Assembly (NCBI GenBank): GCA_935421135.1
Contig: OW285190.1
Span: 19,602,501-19,666,500, forward strand
DNA: 64,000 bases
Reading direction: 5' to 3'
From: Bugulina stolonifera
Lineage: Eukaryota > Bryozoa > Gymnolaemata > Cheilostomatida > Bugulidae
In this document: positions 36,801 through 50,400 of the stretch, piece after piece
How positions within the stretch are numbered: position 1 is the first letter of the stretch
Layout: every line of letters starts with the position of its first letter
Translations under genes and position numbers: made by a program
Notes under the pieces: generated by a model
Seen by the model: the letters and a program-made list of their open reading frames with translations, nothing else
Told to the model about the DNA's origin: nothing
Database searches by the model: none

Positions 36801-38426
36801 GGACTCGCAAACGAGAACCGCCGCGAGGCGGAGGGCGAGGCGGAGGGGAGGGGTGGGGAGGGGCGGGGACGGGTGGAGGGAGGACGGGTGGGGTTCGCGG
36901 GGCGGGGGGGGCGCGCGCGTACGCGCGCCCCCTCGCCTGAGCCGTGGGACGGGACGGGGACGGGGCGCGGGGTTTGCTCTTTAGACTGGGTTCTACGGAA
37001 CAGCCGATGAAGTTTTTGAAACCCCACCCGCGATCGGGGGGTAGGTTCTAGGGCTTTGCACATAGAGTGAGGTTTAGGAAAGGGGAGGGGGCGAGAGGAC
37101 GGGTGGGGTGGTCGTCCGCCCGGGGAGTTTTTGGATCTAGGGCTAATAAGACGCGGAAATGGCCGGGTGTCTGTGCAGATCTGCACTGACTATACTACTT
37201 ACAGTATACATTAACATGAAGAATAGTGCAGTATACATCAACATGTAGAATAGTGCAGTATACATTAACATTTAGGGTTTAGAATATCAAACTGGAAATA
37301 TGCCAAGTCGTCATTGGCACTAAATATTCAAAGCTCCATGTTACATTTTCTCTTTTAATTTGCATATAATGGGGGAAAGTCGATGCTGATATTTATATTT
37401 CCTGACACGTGAATGAAGTCCAGTCACATTAAACCATCATCAGAATAATGTGTTTCTAAATATAAAACGACAATACAGTAGCGTAATAAACTGGTGAGTA
37501 CATACAGACTGTAGTACTTGTATGTTCATACTCTAATGCTAAGCTAAGTAAACCACTGAGAGAAATAATGGGGTATACTGAGGCATGTGTCATATCCTGT
37601 GATGTCATATCCTGTGATGTCATTGTGTAATATTGTAATGGTTTCTGTGTTTTGGTGCGGTCGTCCTTGGACGACTATCGACCCAGAAACGAAGCGCCTA
37701 TGAGTGGTAATAAGACTTCGCATTACATGAAAGATCGAGCGGTCTCAGTAGCCCAAATACTACCAAAGACGACCCATCTGATCTCAAGTCCGACCTTCAG
37801 ACTATACAAGGAAAGAGAAAGATCCGACCTAGTAGGCAGTTCGCTAAGCGAATGACCTGGCAAAAGGAAGTGAAGATCTCTGTATCAAGTATAGATGTGT
37901 CTTTATTGAAAGCCAAGTGAAGACTGAGACAATGAACAGTAAAACAGTGCCCTTTATATAGTATGAGGACTTCCGGCCGACGTGACGTCGGGAAAAGACG
38001 ACGTGTGGTTGTCCGGAAGTTGCGCAACAAGATGGCCGCCGGAAGCCCGACGGCCGACCCAAAATAGGTCGGGTTCTACAAAAGCTGCTTAAAATGGTCC
38101 AATTCATGTACAAAATGAATATCAATGGATTCTGAGAGGTCGGGCCTCTGTACATGGGTATAAAAGGCATTAAAAGACTTAGTAACAATCAGTCAACTAT
38201 ATACAATAACATATAGTAAGGTACAAGCAGATATATACATGTATGTGCACACAATAATGAGTGTCGGATAGAAGATACGACTTGGCGTACCATCACAATA
38301 TAATACACACTATGTGTGGAAGTACATACTTGGAAGGATGGTGGGATCTCGGTTCTTCTTCACATTCTCCTCCTCCAGGCCCAGAGAGTAATTCTGTTCA
38401 GCAAGATTCAACTTTACCTCAATTCT
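27864..38426 (-). CDS. RPTP D2 domain, predicted inactive (seven exons)
   Basis: Exons 38426-38330, 29672-29617, 29393-29274, 29102-28974, 28519-28374, 28154-28019 and 27986-27864. Motifs: [45 protein letters not shown], then [16 protein letters not shown]. Alignment to HCSxGxGRTGxF puts Asp at the catalytic Cys and Thr at the His; the P-loop Arg is kept. The WPD Asp is Glu. D2 domains of many RPTPs are weak or dead and act in regulation. The 7.5-kb palindrome and one solo LTR lie in the intron between its first two exons. The terminal exon (stop at 27864-27866) is tentative. Confidence 0.83.
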
Positions 38427-41400
38427 CTACAACATGAGAAAAATAGCCTAATGGTCCTGAGTCTATGTGTGCATGCAGTTAGTAGGCTACTAGATGGGGG
38501 ACTAGAACACATGCTACAGTAGATACTTGTGTATAAGAACATTGATGAGAGTCTATGTTGAAATATAAACATACAAGTGATAAAATAAACTAGAAAAATA
38601 CAGAGCTTGAGATAGGGTTTGTATTCCTCATAGTTAGAGCTCCCAGAAAAATCTGACAGCTGTTGGCAGTAGGAGCATAGTAGCACAGTGTTTTGTACAC
38701 ATGTATACAATTTACAAGTACATTAGTCAAATATGATAGACATCACCTTGACCCTAAACCACTAGCTTCTACCTGAAACTCCTGTGATATGACGCTACTC
38801 TCAGCGGATCCACCACCAATGTGTGAAGATATCTTTGTCTGAAGCTGAGCTGGTTCACAGATGAACTCTTCCGTAGCCAGAAACTCTTCCAGGGCACGGT
38901 GCAGGAACACGTACTGGTCCTGGGAAATACCAATACATAGCATAAGCTAGACATCTAATGGGTACTCATAAGCTATTGGATACCTTACTGTAGAGTTGTC
39001 TTCACCCAATCGGCAAAGAGAAACTTCTCTTTACAGACAGCAGGTACTGCTGTATATACACGTACATTCTACAAGTGTTACATTTGTGAGCTAGTGGAGA
39101 TACGCCTGACAATAGCCTTACGTCTGTCTGCACCATGCAAGGTCTTCGTGTTCTCATCTGTCTCACGCACTCATATGGGTTCACTTTCTGTTCCTGTACA
39201 GCCTGCTTAGAAAGGATGTCCAATGAAATGAATGTACCAGTACGTCCAACACCAGCACTGCAATCAGGAAAGACTTTACTATACTATGGACTAAGCATAC
39301 ACTTGCATCATAGTACTAAGCATACACTTACATTGTAGTAAAGTTGTTTCTAGAACTTTCTTTATGGATTTGCCTATTTGATCAACAGGCTCTAGTTTTA
39401 TTACCTGCAGTGAACCACCATGGGGCCTGACGTTCTGCTTGTCTCAGAGCGAACACGTCTCACAAAGGCCAAAAATGGACTGATTCTCTTTGGAACTCCA
39501 TGGTCAGGCCACGACTCAAAGTGGAATTGCTTTATCTTCCTAGATTCCTCTCCCTACAGTTCGACAAGTTTAGTTTAGATTCATATACATGTATGTGCAC
39601 ATATAATATGTACATATGTATACAGGTAGTTACTACTATGTGCACATATAATATGTACATATGTATACAGGTAGTTACTACTATATGCACATATAATATG
39701 CACATATGTATACAGGTAGTTACTACTATATGCACATATAATATGTACATATGTATACAGGTAGTTACTACTATATGCACATATAATATGTACATATGTA
39801 TACAGGTAGTTACTACTATATGCACATATAATATGTACATATATATAGAGGTAGTTACTACTATATGCACATATAATATGTACATATGTATACAGGTAGT
39901 TGCTACTATGTACACATATAATATTGTAATGGTTTCTGTGATTTGGTGCGGTCGTCCTTGGACGACTATCGACCCAGAAATGAAGTGCCTATGAGTGGTA
40001 ATAGGACTTCGCATTACATGAAAGATCGAGCGGTCTCAGTAGCCCAAATACTACCAAAGACGACCCATCTGATCTCAAGTCCGACCTTCAGACTATACAA
40101 TGAAAGAGAGTAGTTCAACCTAGTAGGCGGTTCGCAAAGCGAATGACCTAGTAAAAGGAAGAGAAAGTCCCTGTATCAAGTATAGATGTGTCTTTATTGA
40201 AAGCCAAGTGTAGACTGAGACAATGAACAGTAAAACAGTGCCCTTTATATAGTATAAGGACTTCCGGCCGACGTGACGTCGGGTAAAGACGACGTGTGGT
40301 CGTCCGGAAGTTGCGCAACAAGATGGCCGCCGGAAGCCCGACGGCCGACCCAAAATAGGTCGGGTTCTACAAAAGTTGCTTATAATGGTCCAATTCATGT
40401 ACAAAATGAATATCAATGGATTCTGAGAGGTCGGGCCTCTGTACATGGGTATAAAAGGCATAAAAAAGGACTTAGTGACATTCATGTGACTATGTACAAC
40501 AACATATAGTAAGATACATGAATAAGGAATGAGCATAAACACATGGAGACATGTATATAGACGGTAATTAAGTACTTTGAACATGCAATGCAGTTAAAGG
40601 TAAGTATACGAGCACTAATTGTGAGAATGTTAGTGTCAGGTGAGTAGCGCTGTAACAACTACTAGGCACTTAGGGTGCGGTGGAGCTTCGTCCGGGAGTT
40701 GGGGTCGTATACAAATGTCCTGTACCATCACAATATGCACATATGTATACAGGTAGTTGGTACTGCATGCACATATAATATGTACATATGTATACAGGTA
40801 GTTGCTACTGCATGCAAATATAATAGAATTGAAACTCAGTCCTTTCGATTCCACCCATAAAAAAGAAGCTATGAGCATGAACCAATTAGGAGTGACATAA
40901 TATACAGTGTATAGTAGAATATACAGAAGTTAGTAAGAGATGGTGCATTTGGCAAACACCAAACTGGTGAATTTATAGTGGTTACTGGAATGATGCGTTA
41001 GAAATCATAGCCTGCTGGTCAGGCAATGGCTACTCCTTCGTGGGCTGAACAAAGACGTTTGAGGCCAAGTCTTGCATCTTCCCTTTTACTATCCTTGCTC
41101 TATACGTTGACATAATATGTCAACATATAGAGCAAGGATAGTACTGTATGGAGAGATTACTAATCGCGATAACACACAGTGTATCTCTCCCAGATATCTT
41201 TATTTGATATAGGAGACCACAGTTACCTTCTGAACTGAAAGAGTTCTGATAGTGTAGTCTGCCAATAGCTCTGTAGAAGTCAAGGTCACCACAGTGTCAC
41301 CAAATGATTGACTTCTACCGCACCTCTCTGGCCAGTACCTCTTACATTTATCCTAGTATAACAGTATAGAGCAATCATTGTACACGTCATGTAGCACAAC

Positions 41401-44400
41401 TTGTAATAGAAAGCAGACCTAACACTGACTACTTTGTAATGGCCAAAATAGTAAGCAAAGTTAGAAACCAAGGAACTGACCAACCCAAGACAATGACTGA
41501 GGGGCAATTAGTGTAGAGCTACACATAAACGTACACATAGTAAGGGCGTATAACTCACCCTTCCCATCTCTACTAAGTTTGTAACCATGACAATAGCCTT
41601 TGCTCTTTGCTGCCAGACCATCAGCCAGAAAGCATCAACTGTAGCGGGTTGTGGTCCTGAGTTTATACAACAAATATTGTGAGAGCTTTGAACTAACTAT
41701 CAGTATATCATCACCAATACATACCATACAGTCGTGACACGAGCATAGTCAAAGCAAGACGTCGTCGGCTTACATGCGGACTATATTCTGTATTGTCTAC
41801 ATATTGATTGACGAAGATATTGGAGCTGTATGAGACAGACTGCTGATATAATTGTAGAAATGATAACAAATATGGTGTGCAAGTATAACAGTATACATAC
41901 AGTACTATATAGTAGCTACCTATGTGTAAGTATAACAGTATACATACAGTACTATATAGTAGCTACCTATGTGTAAGTATAACATCATACATACAGTACT
42001 ATATAGTAGCTACCTATGTGTAAGTATAACAGTATACATACAGTACTATATAGTAGCTACCTATGTGTAAGTATAACAGCATACATACAGTACTATATAG
42101 TAGCTACCTATGTGTAAGTATAACAGCATACATACAGTACTATATAGTAGCTACCTTTGTGTAAGTATAACAGTATACATACAGTACTATATAGTAGATA
42201 CCTATGTGTAAGTATAACAGCAAACATACAGTACTATATAGTAGCTACCTATGTGTAAGTATAACAGTATACATACAGTACTATATAGTAGATACCTATG
42301 TGTAAGTATAACAGCATACATACAGTACTATATAGTAGCTACCTATGTGTAAGTATAACAGTATACATACAGTACTATATAGTAGATACCTATGTGTAAG
42401 TATAACAGCAAACATACAGTACTATATAGTAGCTACCTATGTGTAAGTATAACAGCATACATACAGTACTAATAGTAGCTACCTATGTGTAAGTATAACA
42501 GTATACATACAGTACTATATAGTAGCTACCTATGTGCAAGTATAACAGTATACATACAGTACTATATAGTAGCTACCTATGTGTAAGTATAACAGCATAC
42601 ATACAGTACTATATAGTAGATACTTATGTGTAAGTATAACAGCATACATACAGTACTATATAGTAGCTACCTATGTGTAAGTATAACAGCATACATACAG
42701 TACTAATAGTAGCTACCTATGTGTAAGTATAACAGTATACATACAGTACTATATAGTAGCTACCTATGTGTAAGTATAACAGCATACATACAGTACTATA
42801 TAGTAGCTACCTATGTGTAAGTATAACAGCATACATACAGTACTAATAGTAGCTACCTATGTGCAAGTATAACAGCATACATACAGTACTATGTAGTAGC
42901 TACCTATGTGTAAGCATAACAGCAAACATACAGTACTAATAGTGCTGTAGCTACATGTGCCTCTCCGCTGCAGAATATAGCTTACCTTGAGATGGGATAA
43001 ATATTTCATCCTTAGAGTAGCCCTACAAATGGCAAACATGTGTAATAATATATATGTATATTGTAAGACTTGTTGTAGAGTGGTGTTATACATGTGTTTG
43101 TAAATAAGAATGAATTCAGTAATCTACATGAATTGTAGCCTGTGAGGGATTTCCTGTTTCCACCCTTTTCTCTACCCTAGGAGCATATTTATGTCACCAA
43201 ACTATGTTAGGCAGCACAAAGTGGTACCACTTTGAGGCAGCACTAAGTACTCAAAGTGTGAGGTTTAGTTTACTGTGACCTTCACACTACTTGACCCCAC
43301 CCTTGCTGGTTGAGATATCACACTCACATTAAACAACACTATTCTCCTACCCAAGTATGTACATTCTATAAGAGAATAGCTATGGTATATTGTATAATAG
43401 TATATTATGTTACTATATACCTGGAGATAGGAAGCATTGATAAAGTCTGTACCAGGTTTACCCTCTCTGTCCAGTATTACTCTGGTAGAGTCCTCTGCAC
43501 GTGTATCAATATAATATACATTAGTAGACAGTTACATGTGTGATTATACATGTGCATAGTGATAGTTTACATACATTTTACATGTAATAATGTAATGGTT
43601 TCTGTGATTTGGTGCGGTCGTCCTTGGACGACTATCGACCCAGAAATGAAGTGCCTATGAGTGGTAATAGGACTTCGCATTACATGAAAGATCGAGCGGT
43701 CTCAGTAGCCCAAATACTACCAAAGACGACCCATCTGATCTCAAGTCCGACCTTCAGACTATACAATGAAAGAGAGTAGTTCAACCTAGTAGGCGGTTCG
43801 CTAAGCGAATGACCTAGTAAAAGGAAGAGAAAGTCCCTGTATCAAGTATAGATGTGTCTTTATTGAAAGCCAAGTGTAGACTGAGACAATGAACAGTAAA
43901 ACAGTGCCCTTTATATAGTATAAGGACTTCCGGCCGACGTGACGTCGGGAAAAGACGACGTGTGGTCGTCCGGAAGTTGCGCAACAAGATGGCCGCCGGA
44001 AGCCCGACGGCCGACCCAAAATAGGTCGGGTTCTACAAAAGTTGCTTATAATGGTCCAATTCATGTACAAAATGAATATCAATGGATTCTGAGAGGTCGG
44101 GCCTCTGTACATGGGTATAAAAGGCATTAAAAGACTTAGATATAATCATATAATCATATATAACAATATACGAGTGAAGTACAAGCAGATATATACATGT
44201 ATGCACGCAATAATGAGTGTCAGATGTAAGATACGACTGGGCGTACCATCACAATAATACATGTAAATGATGTAAGTAAACATAAACATACCTGGGTAGA
44301 GTCCCACATACTTGCATTGGCCTTTATTTTCAGGTAAAACAGCGACTGTCATCTGAGGTTTGGGCTGTTTCTCCAGGATCTGGTAACATAAGTAACATCA

Positions 44401-47400
44401 TTGTTACAGATAATATTATATTCTCGGGTTTGACTCGTCAAAGAATCCAAAACATCTAGAGTTCAGACAGGATGCAGATGATGGCAGTAAGCTGAAGGCA
44501 TCAGCTGACCAATGAGTAGTGATAATACAGTTGAGTTTACAGCCAATCAGATGTTGATGTGTCACATGTTTATTCTCTTTAGTTAGTCAATTGTTGAGAC
44601 TCAGTAAACCCCCAACTCTACATATACATAGACTCACACCTCAACACATGCAGTGTAATTGTATAGCGGATACATCCTTGACCCTAAGTAATATTATATG
44701 AATAGTAGTACATAGATTCCATACCGCGTACTGGTGAAGGATATGCCCCTCTCTCTCAGCTATATACTGGGCTAGTTGGTTCACTGGAACTGAAGCATTT
44801 CTTGGCATTAAAGGGGGAGGTGACTCAGGCTTTACTCCAACCACTGCAGGGGATGTTGTTGGGGAAGGATCTAGGTGTAGGGGTTCGACTATTGTAACGT
44901 AACACATAATATACAGATTAGATAATATGTCTCACATACTCTACTCCCTGCACTACTTTTTCCACTCATACGGGATATGTATGTATTTACACCAAATCAG
45001 TGATAACTGACTGAGACTCCCCTGCTACAGCCTCCAGTAGCTCATCTAACATGGCTGACTGTATAATATCATGGAACCACCTACATATGTTGTTGAACAG
45101 GTGCACCAAAGGCTCTGCCATCAGAAATAGATATGACATGATTGCTACGCAAAAATCCCATTTAAAATGATTTTTGAGCAGTGAATCCAGGAGTACTAAA
45201 GCTAGAGTTTTGGATGTACTTACTATCCGGCATTGAGATATTTTCATATGTGGGACCTTTTGGTTGGTTTTCTCCCCTGTAACACAAAATATGACCATTG
45301 TGTGAAATAGTGTCAGTCAGTGTAAATGTACATGGAGTTGTGAATCTGTTCTCTCATTAAAACATACAAGTACATACATATGCATATACAGTGTAACAAT
45401 AGCAGTAGCAGCGTTGTATCAAGGTGTAAGGTGAAGTATATAATAGTACAACATCTACAGACAGCAGCTTTAATACCTTCTTCTAATGAAGATGAACCTA
45501 GCCAATAGGAAACCAACTACTGCCAGACAGACGACCAGGCTGACGACAATACCAGCTATACAACCTCCTCCACAAACTACAGCTGGTGCAACTGTAGTAG
45601 TAGCAGTCTGAACCTCTGTGAGCCCTGGTGCTGTAGAAAAGTGATTGACAATTATATACATGCATATATATTATATATGTACGTTATGTACACGGTATAT
45701 ATATCTAGGCCAAGTTTGATTTCATTCAATCCACTTACATGAACAAAAAATCTAAGAAATAGCATTTGATGAACGGAAAGTGTGCATTTACTGTCCACCA
45801 CCTGATGAACAGCATAATTTTCATCACAGCACAGTTTCACTAGTTGAATTCCTGAAACCTATGTAAACATACATTGGTATGCAACGTACGGCATATTACA
45901 TGTAGTATGATAGTACTACTCAGTACTGTTACACTAGCTAGTACTCCATAGAGTAGAATATACTACATACTTTTGAAGGTGATAGTTGGCAGATAGTCAA
46001 CAAACTCTCTATCGTCACCCTATAAGGAATAAAATGTCAAATATACATGTAGATTATCAGTACTTTAGAATGATCCTACATTAGCAGTAGCGGCGCAGTA
46101 GCGACGTAGTAGTGGCATAGTAGCAGTGCAGTAGTGGTGCAGTAGCGTCGTAGTAGCGGTGCAGTAGCAGTAGCTGCGTGACACATGTGTACATACATGT
46201 AATACGTACGCATGTGTCATGTAACGTCTGGCAAGAGAAATTTTGTAACTGAACAGGAAGTAGCCTGCCCTTACGTTGAACACAAGTGTAAATTGAGGTG
46301 TCCTTTGACTGTATTATTGTTACTTATTCAGATAGAGTAGAGACAGAGTATAGAGATACAGAGTTATCTTACCTTAACCACTACAACTACAGTCACTTGT
46401 ACTACATACTCTACTCCAGGAACCAAGGCTACATTCTGATATCCACCATACATCTTCTCATCACCAAGGTCAAAGTTTAATACACCGTTTTCTGCACCAG
46501 TACCATTGATCTCTGCTGTTATGTAACATGATAATCCCTTCTCTACGGACACTGTATAACTGTAGAAGTTGTTAGAGTCACATGTTCCACTGTCAAATGA
46601 GAATGCTCGTTTTCTTCTTCTCTCCTTGGTACCCCTATCCACTATAATTCTGTATTTGCTGAAAAATGATGCTAAAATAAAATACTACCTCAGAACAGAG
46701 TCTGCAATGGCACTCATCAGAGGAAAGGAGGTGAACTCTTTAAGCAAGAGTAGGTAGGCTAATGCCATGTATGCTACTGTATACAATAAGGATTACATAC
46801 GTACCTCACTTCTCCATTTTCATAAGCTTGTTCTTGAAAGCTGGTCTTTATAAGATTCCCTGGCAACGGACTATCCACTTTTGGTTGTGTCTGGTTTGTT
46901 ATAGCTACAAGTATACAGCCGGATAATGATGCACGTACATATACTCTGTATATTCCCATATTGTATAAACATGCACATCTGCTCTGTGTATTCTCTAACT
47001 TACCTTGTAACTGTGTGTATCCATACTCTACTACTGATGTACTCTCTCCAGCTCCATTCACACCTCTAACTTACCTTGTAACTGTGTGTATCCATACTCT
47101 ACTACTGGTAGACTCTCTCCAGCTCCATTCACACCTCTAACTTACCTTGTAACTGTGTGTATCCATACTCTACTACTGATGTACTCTCTCCAGCTCTATT
47201 CACACCTCTAACTTACCTTGTAACTGTGTGTATCCATACACTACTACTGGTAGACTCTCTCCAGCTCCATTCACACCTCTAACTTACCTTGTAACTGTGT
47301 GCATCCATACTCTACTACTGATGTACTCTCTCCAGCTCTATTCACACCTCTAACTTACCTTGTAACTGTGTGTATCCATACACTACTACTGGTGGACTCC

Positions 47401-50400
47401 CTACAGCTCCATTCACACCTCTAACTTACCTTGTAACTGTGTGTATCCATACTCTACTACTGGTGTACTCTCTCCAGCTCCATTCACACCTCTAACAGTA
47501 CACGTTACTTTACTAGCTGAAGTAAGTCCACACGCTGTAGGCTTCTGTCCGTTCTCCAAGTCTGTTACTGTTGTATTGTGGAGAGGTCTGGAGACATTGT
47601 GATCTACTTCACTGGGAATGGTGCCCGAACTACACCCAAACTGTAATAACCAACCGTCTAAGCACTGTAACTCTGGCTACTACCTCAAGTACATAGTTGG
47701 CTCATAAATCAGATGTTGATTCATTGAAAATGTAACTGCACTGTTTTATATGTATGGCAGAGCAGAAACTCAAAGTAAAACTTTCTGCACTGAAAAACAC
47801 ATACAACAGATCTACAGCCTAGCAGCCTAGCAGATACCAGGATTACAGCTACCTTTAGCACGTTTACATCTGACTTACCATGACCCACCAATTAATCCTA
47901 TTTTCTACAGACATACTTTCAGATCTACAAATACTTACCAGATAGTGGGTTATAATTCCATTTGGTCTCTCAGGAGGTTTTATATTTAGAGTTACACAGC
48001 TGGAGTTGAAGTCTAATTCAACTTTCGGTGAGTCACTTGGTACTACAACACAATGATTGTAATATGGTATACTAGTTTGTTATCTACTACATGTACATGT
48101 ACATGTGTATTTGCTGGAATAGATTCAGTGATATGGTAAAATGAAGAAAGGTGGTAGGGAAGGTGATTTGCAAACACTGTCACTTCAGCTGAAAAATGGG
48201 TGTTTGACAAATAACAAGTGAGAATGGCAAATTCATATAATGTTTATCCCACGTAAAAGTAAGTACTCCTATCTACATGTAGTTTCTATCCATGTTACAG
48301 CATTGGTTGCAATCGTACATCGCACAAGTCTCTTTAAAATCTATGACTTACCAAGTTCTCCTGTCTGCACAGTCCAGTTAACTAGAGTCGTAAAGTTCTG
48401 GTTGTTAACTGCTCTGATACTAAGAGTGTAGTTAGTCAGAACATCTAAACCATAGAAATATGATCCTGTAGGAATGTACTCTGTGTCTACATCTAGTAGT
48501 CTGTACTCTAGAGTCAGCAATCTCTTACAGTTTATCTTCATATTCTGTTGACATGATTATACAATATTACAAGTAGAGTGTACTTCACCAGGAATATCAG
48601 ACATTGCATATGTAAAGTGAACATTGTAGTTCACTTTATGTCTGCATGTCGTGTATATTATGTAGGTCTAGCAACCAAACAATGATACATTATATGACTG
48701 ATGAGTTGGGCAGCTACAAAAGTAAAGGCGAGGAAAAGTACAAGAATACAATAAGAGAATTAAATTATGCTGCACTGTAGAACTTACATAATATGATATG
48801 ATTTACCTCTAAAGGAATATCCAGGGTAAGTTTAATCCTCTGATCATTACCATCTCCAGTATCACCAGTAGCAGTACCATTAGTAATGTTGGTAGTAGTA
48901 TTGTAACCCTCTAGTTTGATGTAAGGCGAGAGATCACTGGGAAGTTCAGGGTCTAGAACCAATAGAAAATATTTATTTGTAAATCTAGTGGATAGATGGA
49001 TTAGCAGTATTCACAAGTAAGTGTGCTGAAATATCAGTACACGTACTTGTGAACGTGGTAGTACTACACCATATATTAAAACACATGGTAATAATAAAGT
49101 AGAATTGAGTGAAACACCAGCTGAAAAAGTAAATAAAAGACCCAGAGGTAGCTTACTTTGATCAACCAAAAATTGCAGACTGCCAGCTCTTTTAATGGAG
49201 GTCGAGGACAGTTTTACCGCATTTACTTGTAAACTAGATCTGTCTAAGAGGCTATGAAAAAACCTACGTGTATGGCAAAAATCAATATAATCATGAGTAC
49301 ATTATACACTACTACCATGGTCACACTGGAGCTGACATAGTTTTATTACAATGAAGAATAAGGATAAAACTACCTGTACATATGATTTTTATCTCCTCAG
49401 TAGCAATATCACTCTTTCCTTTATTATTCACAGCCCTTAGCTCACACTGGACAAGCTGATTGGCTGAGAATCCACAAATTGGAGCACTGTCTGCTAAACC
49501 CTCAGTAGTTTTCATCCAATTAGAGAATTCTGTACACTTGTACTGTAAGTAAGAGTAAAGCACATACACTTGCTTTCATCTAATTAATAATTATACTTTT
49601 ACTTTTTATCGTAAAGGCAGATGAAATAATTAATAGTTGTAACAATAGTTGTAATGGGTTAATGAAATACAGCCATATATGTACATCCACTTTTACAGTG
49701 TACATGTAAATCGTACATGTAAATATGTGTTAATATATAAATCATGTACATGTATACATGTATAAGCATTGCTATGTTGTCATGAAGGTAGATTATAAAC
49801 TGATAGTCATACTCAATACCTCGTAGGATGTGATTGGTCCATTAGGATACTCAGGTGGCAGCCATGACAGTTCTATACAACTTGAGTTCTTCACCTCCAG
49901 ATCAAAAGACTGAGGTGCTAGTTGTGGTCCTACATATAATATAAAGCAACTGTAACTGCAGACTTCGTGCTTTCTACTGTTGATAGTGAGACTGTAGTAA
50001 AGTAGCAAAATAGTTCTCACAATGAGGACATGGTGTATAGACTTACTATATTACTAAACACCCAAATAGAGTCTAACTATATGTACATGTAGTATTCTAT
50101 ACTCACTAAAACCCTCAGATACGATGCTCATAGCCTCAGGTTCTGATACATTTCCAGCATTATTAACGGCTCGTACCCAGAATATCACCTCTTTATTACC
50201 ATCTGTATATACAGTTCTACTTGTAGAGGTCTTTGTTATTGTCTTAGAGGTTGTGGTTGGGAATCTAGTCTCATACTCAGCTATACTCTCACAGTTTATG
50301 GAGGATGGAGTCTGGAACAGAATGGTTGAAATATAATGAAATATTACCCATAGCTAGTTACATAATTTCTGCCCATGTGAGCACTGAAATGAACTAACAG

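Larger units (their letters stand above)
29731..37199. mobile_element. 7.47-kb palindromic element with 6-bp TSD
   Basis: The two halves are inverted near-copies meeting at about 33,629. The element begins agtagtatagtcagtgcaga and ends with the exact reverse complement. It is flanked on both sides by tacagt (29725-29730 and 37200-37205), a 6-bp target duplication. From the ends inward each arm carries a GC-rich block of about 0.9 kb, a GC-neutral segment with a DNA polymerase B motif, and about 1.4 kb of 80-bp AT-rich tandem repeats; a 31-bp repeat lies at the centre. Arms differ by small indels and substitutions, arguing against a simple assembly artefact. A 6-bp TSD and AG termini suit Polinton/Maverick elements; the palindromic form is unusual. 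It lies in an RPTP intron. Confidence 0.85.

Noticed and set aside
41878..42950. Regularly spaced repeats that might suggest a CRISPR-like array
   Set aside because: Contiguous 47-bp tandem units without unique spacers, inside an intron of an animal gene.
44987..45298. Open frame on - with [13 protein letters not shown], a possible extra RPTP exon
   Set aside because: Exons 45276-45224 and 44888-44725 join in phase without it, and no RPTP family match is seen. It could still be an alternative exon.
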